Shown: positions 1 to 4,646 of the stretch, piece by piece
Layout: each line of letters opens with the position of its first letter
How positions within the stretch are numbered: the first letter of the stretch is position 1
The notes under the pieces: model-generated
The model's input: only the letters and a program-made list of their open reading frames with translations
Database searches by the model: none
Told to the model about the DNA's origin: nothing
NCBI GenBank assembly: GCA_949127695.1
Contig: CASBQH010000050.1
Coordinates: forward strand, 1-8,322
Direction: 5' to 3'
DNA length: 8,322 nucleotides
DNA from: Synechococcales cyanobacterium PMM_0073
Lineage (GTDB): Bacteria > Cyanobacteriota > Cyanobacteriia > Elainellales > Elainellaceae
Position numbers and translations under genes: made by a program

Positions 1-46
1 CGCTGAACCGGCTGCTGAACCGGCTGCTGAACCGGCTGCTGAAACC
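1..46. repeat. 12-bp tandem repeat, in frame, encoding QQPV units
   Basis: Units gctgctgaaccg occur at 11-22 and 23-34, with a diverging copy at 35-46 and a partial copy at 1-10. On the minus strand they encode repeated Gln-Gln-Pro-Val in the metallophosphoesterase reading frame, at a point where the family normally has a variable linker. The repeat touches the window edge, so the copy number is a minimum. A 12-bp period keeps the frame whatever the number of copies. Confidence 0.9.
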
Positions 47-338
47 GGGAGCGTTCGGGGCTTTGGTTCTGCCAGTGCGAATCCTGGTCTTCCCGCATTC
101 GGCTGAGCTGAGCGCTGGAGGCTCGCTGCGTGAGGCCATCGCCATATTCCACCCAATGCTGCCTGCCCGCAAACTCGGTAAACCAAACCACCTGCACTGA
201 GCTGGGCGTGGGAGCCTGCAAAAACGGATCGCTCAAGAGCTGGGGCGTAGCCAGTCGCCCTTGGATCAGCCAGCCCAAAATTACCACCAGCAAGAGGCCA
301 ATCGCCCCAGCCAGCCCAAGCTGAGAAAGCCTGCTCAT
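1..338 (-). CDS. Metallophosphoesterase with purple-acid-phosphatase-type N-terminal domain, N-terminal part only
   Basis: The frame is open from an ATG at 338 to the left edge, about 112 codons with no stop, so the gene is cut by the window. Residues about 7-26 form one hydrophobic segment (LGLAGAIGLLLVVILGWLI) that would anchor the protein or act as an uncleaved signal. It is followed by LLSDPFLQAPTPSSVQVVWF and then TEFAGRQHWVEYG. That is the beta-strand pattern of the fibronectin-III-like domain preceding the catalytic domain in purple acid phosphatases and in cyanobacterial metallophosphoesterases. SRMREDQDS also fits this family as I remember it. The metal-binding catalytic part lies outside the window, so activity cannot be judged. 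The visible part ends in a QQPV tetrapeptide repeat. The start lies 21 bases after the stop of the upstream gene and lacks a clear Shine-Dalgarno, which suggests translational coupling. An unrelated FN3-containing exported protein remains possible. Confidence 0.72.
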   Translation of the reverse strand, partial: MSRLSQLGLAGAIGLLLVVILGWLIQGRLATPQLLSDPFLQAPTPSSVQVVWFTEFAGRQHWVEYGDGLTQRASSAQLSRMREDQDSHWQNQSPERSRFQQPVQQPVQQPVQ

Positions 339-359
339 AGACTTTGTTGAATGATTTTG

Positions 360-1043
360 TTAAATCGCGTTGGGGTTGCGGACAAAATCAGCATCCAGCA
401 GTAAATCTAGATCGGTGGCTGGATCGACCACAATCACCTCAACCTGGTCGCGATTGCGGATCAAGAGTGAGCCGAGTGCGCCCACGCCTGCGCCGCCCAG
501 CACCTGCCAGAGCTGAATTTTGCCAAACACTTCACCCAGCACCGAAGCCGCCACCGCTCCAATGGCAATGCCCTCAAACCAGCGCGGGTCAGAGTTTTTG
601 CTGATGGTTTCGCGGCGCGTGATCAGATCTGAGCTGGCCTCAATATCATAGCGGTCGCCATTGGCCAGCACCAGCTCGTCGGCAACAAACTGCGTGCCGT
701 CGCCGCTAGGGCGCAGCTCACCGGTAATTTCGCTGTCGGCTGGAATAATCACTGCACCGCTGGCTGAGCGGATATCGCGATCGACCGTCAGCGTGATTTT
801 AGCGGTTTCGGTGGGCGTCACCAGAATTTTTTCTTTCTCGTAGCGGGTGGGAATCACCGTACCCGCAGGCAGAATTGAACGAGACTGATAGTTCGGATCT
901 GGGCGGGAAGTGCCGTTGCGCCAAGCGGGCGGAAACACCTGGGCTGAGGCCGACTGCACCAGACCAATCGGCACCAGCAGCGAGGCAGCCACTGCGAAGG
1001 TCAAACTGAGGGCAGTGCCAGACTGCCAGGATCGTGAAATCAT
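360..1043 (-). CDS. Secreted conserved cyanobacterial protein with LPAGT-type beta domain, function unknown
   Basis: A protein of 227 residues. I chose the ATG at 1043 because GGAG lies 7 bases before it and because it gives a compact signal peptide: MISRSW, a hydrophobic stretch at about 10-29, and a signal peptidase I site SASA|QV after residue 34. A longer frame from 1085 adds 14 residues that spoil the signal peptide and has a poorer ribosome binding site. The mature part holds ILPAGTVIPTRYEKEKI, then beta strands (AKITLTVDRDI, VIIPADSEITGELRPSG, FVADELVLANGDRYDI). A Gly/Ala-rich stretch follows (IAIGAVAASVLGEVFG, VLGGAGVGALGSLLI), which could sit in or on a membrane, and then VEVIVVDPATDLDLLLDADF. 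The 'LPAG..IP' and 'IPADSEI.GEL' pattern recalls the beta-barrel part of TrbI/VirB10-like proteins. Similar cyanobacterial proteins exist, but I know of no proven function. The likely location is periplasm or outer membrane. It is followed closely by the metallophosphoesterase gene and probably co-transcribed with it. Confidence 0.78.
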   Translation of the reverse strand: MISRSWQSGTALSLTFAVAASLLVPIGLVQSASAQVFPPAWRNGTSRPDPNYQSRSILPAGTVIPTRYEKEKILVTPTETAKITLTVDRDIRSASGAVIIPADSEITGELRPSGDGTQFVADELVLANGDRYDIEASSDLITRRETISKNSDPRWFEGIAIGAVAASVLGEVFGKIQLWQVLGGAGVGALGSLLIRNRDQVEVIVVDPATDLDLLLDADFVRNPNAI

Positions 1044-1050
1044 TTGCTTG

Positions 1051-1054
1051 CTCC
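1051..1054 (-). promoter_or_regulatory. Ribosome binding site GGAG deciding the start at 1043
   Basis: On the minus strand the sequence reads TTTTGGAGCAAGCAA then ATG. GGAG is 7 bases from the ATG at 1043. The upstream ATG at 1085 has only a weak AGG-like match, so the shorter start is preferred. Confidence 0.6.
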
Positions 1055-1146
1055 AAAATCTAGGGTGAGGCCGCAGATTCAGCATTTGCGCCTACCTGTT
1101 TTGACTAGGGAGCCGCCAGAAAGTTCCAGACTATGCCTAAGCCATC

Positions 1147-1533
1147 TTAAGCCGAGGGCAGCGCATCTAGCACGAGCTGACGGCAGGCTTGTAGCCCGAG
1201 CTGCGGCGTTTGGCGATAGCTGGGTTCTGGCACCCAAACTTCAACCTGGCGACTGGCTCTGACCCAGTACAGATAGTCCACATCGGGGTGATACTGCACC
1301 CCGACGCGCAAATTAGAATAGTCGTCTTCGCAGATCTCGAAGCCAAACCGCACGACGGTCTGAGCCAGCAAACATTCGGGCGTATCTAAAGCGGCTCCAG
1401 AAATATCGCGCTCTTGCCAGAAGGTATCAAGAAATCGCTTCAGCGTCGGCAGCACTTGGTTGGGCGCACCGTTGCGGCTGGCGTAGATGATCGCCGGGTT
1501 GCCTTCAATCAGGATATGGCAGGGACTAGACAT
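1147..1533 (-). CDS. Conserved hypothetical protein, 128 residues
   Basis: A small soluble protein with an ATG start and no signal peptide or membrane segment. The N-terminus MSSPCHILIEGNPAIIYASR looks like a beta hairpin. An amphipathic helix follows (VLPTLKRFLDTFWQER), then TPECLLAQTVVRFGFEICED, then strands containing LRVGVQYHPDVDYLYWV and VEVWVPEPSY. There are three or four cysteines but no metal-binding spacing. I recall similar short proteins as common in cyanobacteria without an assigned function, and I assign none. The start has no strong Shine-Dalgarno (GAG about 10 bases upstream). It lies 61 bases downstream of larB and about 100 bases upstream of the secreted-protein gene on the same strand, so it may be part of a longer transcript. 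The codon and amino-acid composition match the neighbouring genes, which supports a real gene. Confidence 0.75.
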   Translation of the reverse strand: MSSPCHILIEGNPAIIYASRNGAPNQVLPTLKRFLDTFWQERDISGAALDTPECLLAQTVVRFGFEICEDDYSNLRVGVQYHPDVDYLYWVRASRQVEVWVPEPSYRQTPQLGLQACRQLVLDALPSA

Positions 1534-1594
1534 GGGGAATAACTCGCTAATAAATTCGCTTTGGGCTGACCTGAATTGCCGGTACTCACATCTT

Positions 1595-2386
1595 TTAATT
1601 TTCCCGCTGAGCTGGCTGGCTTAACTTCTGAGCCGCTCGTAAAATTTGGCCAGCCAGCACCGCCGCCCCAAACCCGTTGTCAATATTGACGACGCCAATC
1701 CCTGCCGCGCAGGAGTTGAGCATGGTCAGCAGCGGAGCCAAGCCGCCGAAACTAGCGCCATAGCCAACGCTGGTGGGGACGGCAATCACCGGACAGTCGG
1801 CTAGCCCCGCCACCACGCTGGGCAATGCGCCTTCCATGCCCGCCACCACAATCAGCACGTTGGCGTCATAGATCACCTGGCGGTTGTTCAGCAGCCGATG
1901 GATGCCAGCCACTCCCACATCCCAGAGCCGCTTCACCCGAAAGCCGCAGAGTTCGGCAGTGACGGCGGCTTCTTCGGCTACGGGCAGGTCGGCAGTGCCA
2001 GCGGAGAGCAGCGTAATTAGTCCGGCGTGGCTTGGCGTTAGCTCGGCGGGGGCAATGGCGCAGATTCGGGCGGCTTCGTAGTAGCGCAGCTCTGGAATTT
2101 CGGCCAAGAGCTGACTGTAGACGGCTGGGGCAATTCGAGTGGCCATCACGACTGAGTTATGCTGCCGCAGCGCCTTAAAAATCTGGGTGATCTGATCTAC
2201 AGTTTTGTCCTGTCCCCAGATCACTTCTGGAAAGCCGGTACGAAGCGAGCGGTGATGATCCAGCTTAGCAAAGTCAGAAACCGGCTCATAGTCAAAATGC
2301 TTCAGCTGATCAACCGCTGTTTCTGGGCTGACGAGTCCCAGCGCTACGGCATTGAGCAGATTTCGTAAAGCTTCGGGTTGGGGCAC
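1595..2386 (-). CDS. larB: LarB, pyridinium-3,5-biscarboxylic acid mononucleotide synthase (nickel-pincer cofactor synthesis)
   Basis: LarB carboxylates nicotinic acid adenine dinucleotide at C5 of the pyridine ring and splits off AMP. This gives P2CMN, the first intermediate of the nickel-pincer nucleotide used by LarA-type racemases. The 263-residue length is close to the family norm. Visible signatures are the N-terminal DFAKLDHHRSLRTGFPEVIW (38-57), the PurE-like carboxylase core AGTADLPVAEEA (129-140), DVGVAGIHRLL (156-166), GMEGALPSVV (183-192), PTSVGYGASFGG (204-215) and NSCAAGIGVVNIDNGFGAA (224-242). Cys226 sits where I recall the catalytic cysteine of LarB proteins (Cys221 in Lactiplantibacillus plantarum). 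The start is GTG, with GAGAG about 9 bases upstream. No larC, larE or larA is within the window, so the pathway genes must be scattered or missing. The main alternative, a true PurE, is excluded by the long LarB-specific N-terminus. Confidence 0.93.
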   Translation of the reverse strand: MPQPEALRNLLNAVALGLVSPETAVDQLKHFDYEPVSDFAKLDHHRSLRTGFPEVIWGQDKTVDQITQIFKALRQHNSVVMATRIAPAVYSQLLAEIPELRYYEAARICAIAPAELTPSHAGLITLLSAGTADLPVAEEAAVTAELCGFRVKRLWDVGVAGIHRLLNNRQVIYDANVLIVVAGMEGALPSVVAGLADCPVIAVPTSVGYGASFGGLAPLLTMLNSCAAGIGVVNIDNGFGAAVLAGQILRAAQKLSQPAQREN

Positions 2387-2418
2387 GGTGAGTCACTCTC
2401 AAAGCGGGTTTACCAGCT

Positions 2419-2424
2419 ATTTTA
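2419..2424 (-). promoter_or_regulatory. Possible -10 element upstream of larB
   Basis: On the minus strand TAAAAT (five of six to TATAAT) lies about 33 bases before the larB GTG. I find no convincing -35 at 16-18 bases, so this is weak. The 144-base gap 2387-2530 otherwise holds only a short stem (2486-2491 with 2500-2505, TTGCAG/CTGCAA) without a T-run. Confidence 0.2.
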
Positions 2425-2530
2425 CCGGGCTGAGGGGCAAAACGCAGGTCGCTGTATTCAGCAGAAATGTTCGTGCTCAAAGAGGTTGCAGAGTTGCTGC
2501 TGCAAGTTCGCTATATGCTCTAGATGCCTG

Positions 2531-3598
2531 CTAAATATTGAAATTGTCGTCGGCTTCCAGCCAGTCCATCACCGCCTGCCAGAGCATGGGGAACTGCTCG
2601 CGGCTTTCTCGGAATCGCTGGAGCCTGCGGGTGGCGCTGTCGCTGGCTGTAATCTCGGCATACCAGAGATTGGCTGTCACCCAATAGCCTGCTGTCCAGC
2701 AGAGCGAACGCACCGCCGGAAATGCCCCAAATGCGGCGAAGTGATGGCAAATTGTCTCGGCCAACTCCTGATCGGCAAGCGCCCCATAGTAATGCTCTAG
2801 AAAAAACGCCCGATCACTGGCCGGAAGCTGATAGCCCTGCCGCCGACAGATCGTGACAGGCGACAGAAAATGCCCCAAGTCGCCCGCAGGTGAACCTAAC
2901 TCAGCCCATTCCCAGTCGATTAGATAGGCTCGCTGTGAGTTAATCACCCAGTTCTCGTAGGTATGGTCGCTATGCACCAGACAGGTATGGGGGTAATTGA
3001 GCAAATCTTGTTCGGCCACCAAACGCGCTTCAGCTTTGGCGAGCAAACTTCGCAGCATGGCCAGAATTTCAGGCTCGGCTGCTGTCGAGGCTAAATAAGG
3101 CTGCGCGTAGTCTTGCGCTTCTTGATAAAACAAGCTCAGCGGCTGTGATACCCAGGCCAGCTCAGCCTTCAGCGGTTCAATTACGTAGCCCAAGCGCGGC
3201 AGGCTATGCAGATAGGCTAAAGTTTCGGCACAGGCTTGAAGATGCTCTCGGCTATAGTCAAGTGAAATACCAGGCAAATAGTTAGTAATTAAGTAGGTAT
3301 AAGTAAAATCATCTGATGGAACAGTCTGAGCTAGCTCTAGCTCATGCCCAATGCCAGTGCCGTGTAAATAGGTGAGAACTGTTTGTTCAAACTGCGTCAG
3401 GCGGCTAAACTCACCCCCAAATCGCTGATTGGGCGTGTTTACCGCCACCCGCACCAGCCGATCTGTCCCCAGTCGAAAAATCAGATTCGCCTCGCCATGT
3501 GCCAAGAGCGATAGTTCGCAAGCTTCTCCCAAGCGACGTTCTAAATGCGCTTGCAGCTGAGACTGGAGCTGATTGAAGTCGAAGCCAGGTAACGTCAC
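2531..3598 (-). CDS. APH/choline-kinase family phosphotransferase, substrate unknown
   Basis: A 355-residue protein of the phosphotransferase (APH) kinase-like fold. It would transfer the gamma-phosphate of ATP to a small-molecule hydroxyl. The N-lobe includes HGEANLIFRLGTDRLVRV (34-51), corresponding to the nucleotide-binding strands, and TYLITNYLPGISL (101-113), the hinge. The catalytic loop reads CLVHSDHTYENWVI (206-219), with Asp211 as base and Asn216 as metal ligand. The metal-binding Asp228 lies in YLIDWEWAELG (225-235), and GSPAGDLGHFL (235-245) completes the family pattern. The usual HGD is HSD here. Nothing identifies the substrate: choline, ethanolamine, a sugar or an aminoglycoside would all fit, and a chromosomal resistance role should not be assumed. 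The protein has no signal peptide and is cytoplasmic. The start is GTG with no recognisable Shine-Dalgarno. The bases just before it form one arm of an inverted repeat described separately. It lies 92 bases downstream of the PsiE-like gene on the same strand. Confidence 0.85.
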   Translation of the reverse strand: MTLPGFDFNQLQSQLQAHLERRLGEACELSLLAHGEANLIFRLGTDRLVRVAVNTPNQRFGGEFSRLTQFEQTVLTYLHGTGIGHELELAQTVPSDDFTYTYLITNYLPGISLDYSREHLQACAETLAYLHSLPRLGYVIEPLKAELAWVSQPLSLFYQEAQDYAQPYLASTAAEPEILAMLRSLLAKAEARLVAEQDLLNYPHTCLVHSDHTYENWVINSQRAYLIDWEWAELGSPAGDLGHFLSPVTICRRQGYQLPASDRAFFLEHYYGALADQELAETICHHFAAFGAFPAVRSLCWTAGYWVTANLWYAEITASDSATRRLQRFRESREQFPMLWQAVMDWLEADDNFNI

Positions 3599-3600
3599 GG

Positions 3601-3648
3601 CGGCAGAAATGAACAGACAGCCCTCACATTCTGCCGTGAAGCCTGTCT
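3601..3648 (-). promoter_or_regulatory. Two mutually exclusive stem-loops before the phosphotransferase start
   Basis: In the minus-strand RNA, positions 3648-3636 pair with 3627-3615: AGACAG-G-CTTCAC with GTGAGG-G-CTGTCT. That is 11 Watson-Crick pairs, one G-U and one G/G mismatch around an 8-base loop. The loop sequence GGCAGAA is exactly complementary to TTCTGCC at 3602-3608. Counting one more pair, 8-bp perfect arms lie at 3601-3608 and 3629-3636. The second pairing reaches to within two bases of the GTG at 3598. The element lies about 42 bases after the PsiE stop, so it could be an imperfect intrinsic terminator (the tail GTTCATTTCT is only partly T-rich) or a leader element controlling translation. 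Base complementarity is seen directly; any function is inference. Confidence 0.45.
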
Positions 3649-3690
3649 AAGCGCAATGCAACTGGCTAGCCGCTGGTCTCTGCTGCCGCA

Positions 3691-4239
3691 TCAGCGTTCA
3701 GCACGCTCAAAAATTGTGGCAATGGGTGAGCTGTGCTGCACAGCAGATTCAGCCGGGTAGCGAGCGTGATGGCGACGCGAAACTTTCTCCTCTGGATCAA
3801 TCCCGTCAAAAGTCGGCGGCATCCAAACCCGCACAACCAGCAAGACCGACAGCACAAGCAGAAAAGAGCAGGTGGCTAAAACTTGTGGCCAGGGCGTTTC
3901 TAGAACGCCGCGCACAATCACCTCTCGCAGCACAGAGACAATTGAAACTTCGACTGCCACCCCAATTGAAACGCGATGTTCCTGGAGATAAATCACCAGC
4001 AGGCGAAACAGTTCGACCAGAATCAGCAAAAATAAAATATCAGAAGTCACATTTTGCATCTCTAAGGGCGGCAAGAGAGACAGCACCATTTCACGCAGCT
4101 GCATCAACATAAAGCTAAATAGCCCAACGCAAAGTGAAATGACGATCAGATCTTGAATGGCTTCTAATATACGAATGACGCCGCCGCTGTACAATATATC
4201 CAACCAATGGCCTGTTTGCTCTCTTAAAGGTTTTTGCAT
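3691..4239 (-). CDS. PsiE-family four-helix inner-membrane protein (phosphate-starvation-inducible E-like)
   Basis: A 182-residue integral membrane protein. Four hydrophobic segments are visible at about 23-47 (IRILEAIQDLIVISLCVGLF), 65-85 (DILFLLILVELFRLLVIYL), 92-111 (IGVAVEVSIVSVLREVIVR) and 118-139 (PQVLATCSFLLVLSVLLVVRVW). The order and the charged signatures (VELFRLLVIYLQEHRVSIGV, VEVSIVSVLREVIV) match the PsiE family. E. coli psiE responds to phosphate starvation, but its biochemical role is unknown, so the name describes a family and not a proven function. After helix 4 there is a soluble tail of about 40 residues (PPTFDGIDPEEKVSRRHHAR and onward) with no recognised domain. The ATG at 4239 is the only start that keeps helix 1 whole, and its Shine-Dalgarno is weak (GAAG). 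The gene is transcribed divergently from the haloperoxidase. I see no standard Pho box in the upstream region. Confidence 0.8.
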   Translation of the reverse strand: MQKPLREQTGHWLDILYSGGVIRILEAIQDLIVISLCVGLFSFMLMQLREMVLSLLPPLEMQNVTSDILFLLILVELFRLLVIYLQEHRVSIGVAVEVSIVSVLREVIVRGVLETPWPQVLATCSFLLVLSVLLVVRVWMPPTFDGIDPEEKVSRRHHARYPAESAVQHSSPIATIFERAER

Positions 4240-4251
4240 TGGCTTCAGTTA

Positions 4252-4281
4252 TTTATACTTCGTTACATTTGATTCTGTCCT
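4252..4281 (-). promoter_or_regulatory. Candidate promoter of the PsiE-like gene
   Basis: On the minus strand AGGACA (four of six to TTGACA, 4281-4276) is followed after 18 bases by TATAAA (five of six to TATAAT, 4257-4252). The transcript would begin only about 6 bases before the ATG at 4239 and so be almost leaderless. This is consistent with the poor Shine-Dalgarno but also lowers confidence. Confidence 0.22.
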
Positions 4282-4383
4282 AAGAGTTGGGTTTTGTAAA
4301 ATTCCAATCTTCAAAGCTTTTGATTAGCTATGCTTATGCTTCGGCTGCCGATCGTTCAGCAAAACTAGGTTAAAGGCGCGATT

Positions 4384-4476
4384 ATGTCAGCTGATGCCCA
4401 GCGGTGCATTGATTGTGCGGCTGAATTTGATCTTGGAGCAGGTTTGAATTGCGCTGTTGAATCACCGATATTCTGA
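4384..4476 (+). CDS. Possible small protein or leader peptide, 30 residues, with CxxC
   Basis: ATG at 4384 to TGA at 4474-4476 encodes MSADAQRCIDCAAEFDLGAG then LNCAVESPIF. AAAGG lies 7 bases before the ATG, a better Shine-Dalgarno than several real genes here have. The peptide has three cysteines, two as C-I-D-C. The pattern RCIDCAAEFDLGAG loosely resembles the first half of short zinc-ribbon proteins (CxDC..EF...AG), so it could be the remnant of one, or a genuine small protein or leader upstream of the haloperoxidase. It sits about 170 bases before that gene and upstream of the candidate promoter at 4549-4576. A chance ORF of this length is quite possible. Confidence 0.22.
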   Translation: MSADAQRCIDCAAEFDLGAGLNCAVESPIF

Positions 4477-4477
4477 A

Positions 4478-4515
4478 CGCAGCGCGAATGCAGCGCGAAC
4501 GCAGCGCGAACGCAG
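4478..4515. repeat. 11-bp tandem repeat, three and a half copies
   Basis: Units cgcagcgcgaa (4478-4488), tgcagcgcgaa (4489-4499) and cgcagcgcgaa (4500-4510) are followed by a partial cgcag (4511-4515). There is one base difference among the full units. The period is about one helical turn, so a protein bound to each copy would lie on one face of the DNA. The repeat lies upstream of the candidate haloperoxidase promoter. It does not match the CTTAACCT-type repeats of cyanobacterial Pho boxes or the E. coli Pho box. Confidence 0.85.
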
Positions 4516-4548
4516 ATGGTGAGGCGCAAGTTAGTACTCTTGGGGGTA

Positions 4549-4576
4549 CTGACAAAGCCATGACTTACTTCCTAAT
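4549..4576 (+). promoter_or_regulatory. Candidate sigma-70-type promoter of the haloperoxidase gene
   Basis: CTGACA (4549-4554, five of six to TTGACA) is followed by a 16-base spacer and CCTAAT (4571-4576, four of six to TATAAT). The predicted start near 4583 gives a leader of about 64 bases before the ATG at 4647. A short inverted repeat AGTAC/GTACT (4533-4537 and 4546-4550) overlaps the -35 and could be an operator, but five-base arms are common by chance. Confidence 0.33.
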
Positions 4577-4633
4577 CTTGAAATATGTTGTTGCACGAAC
4601 CGCTCCAACAGAGCAACTTAACTTAATTACAAG

Positions 4634-4638
4634 AAGGA
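4634..4638 (+). promoter_or_regulatory. Ribosome binding site AAGGA deciding the haloperoxidase start
   Basis: AGAAGGAA lies 8 bases before the ATG at 4647. The only longer in-frame ATG of note, at 4488, falls inside the 11-bp repeat and would add 53 residues of unrelated-looking sequence. The start at 4647 is therefore strongly favoured. Confidence 0.75.
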
Positions 4639-4646
4639 AATTTATT

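Larger units (their letters stand above)
4240..4646. other. Divergent intergenic region between the PsiE-like and haloperoxidase genes
   Basis: A stretch of 407 bases without a recognised gene family. It contains a candidate promoter for the PsiE-like gene at 4252-4281 and a possible 30-codon ORF at 4384-4476. It also has an 11-bp tandem repeat at 4478-4515, a candidate promoter for the haloperoxidase at 4549-4576, and the haloperoxidase ribosome binding site at 4634-4638. The part nearest the PsiE-like gene (about 4245-4345) is clearly more A+T-rich than the rest of the window. Confidence 0.7.

Noticed and set aside
781..795. HIP1 palindrome (GCGATCGC), frequent in many cyanobacteria
   Set aside because: Only near matches such as GCGATCGA were seen here and elsewhere; I found no exact copy, so it gives no support for a taxon.
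1044..1085. Longer start for the secreted protein at 1085
   Set aside because: It adds 14 residues before a normal signal peptide, and the ribosome binding site is better for the ATG at 1043.
2486..2505. Stem TTGCAG/CTGCAA as terminator of the phosphotransferase gene
   Set aside because: Six-base arms, mixed pairing and no T-run; such stems are common by chance.
2378..2800. Plus-strand open frame of 140 codons
   Set aside because: It runs antisense over the phosphotransferase 3' end and larB start, has Cys-rich low-sense composition and matches no family.
2531..3598. Aminoglycoside resistance gene
   Set aside because: Only the general APH fold motifs are present, and no drug-specific signature or mobile context is visible.
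3714..4112. Plus-strand open frame of 132 codons
   Set aside because: Antisense to the well-supported PsiE-like gene; its Ala/Arg/Gln-rich composition is typical of a shadow frame.
4478..4515. Tandem repeats as a CRISPR array
   Set aside because: Units of 11-12 bp with no spacers do not fit CRISPR repeats. The same applies to 1-46 and 7929-7964.
4488..4646. In-frame 53-residue N-terminal extension of the haloperoxidase
   Set aside because: Its ATG lies in the 11-bp repeat with no ribosome binding site. The family N-terminus and a good AAGGA support the start at 4647.
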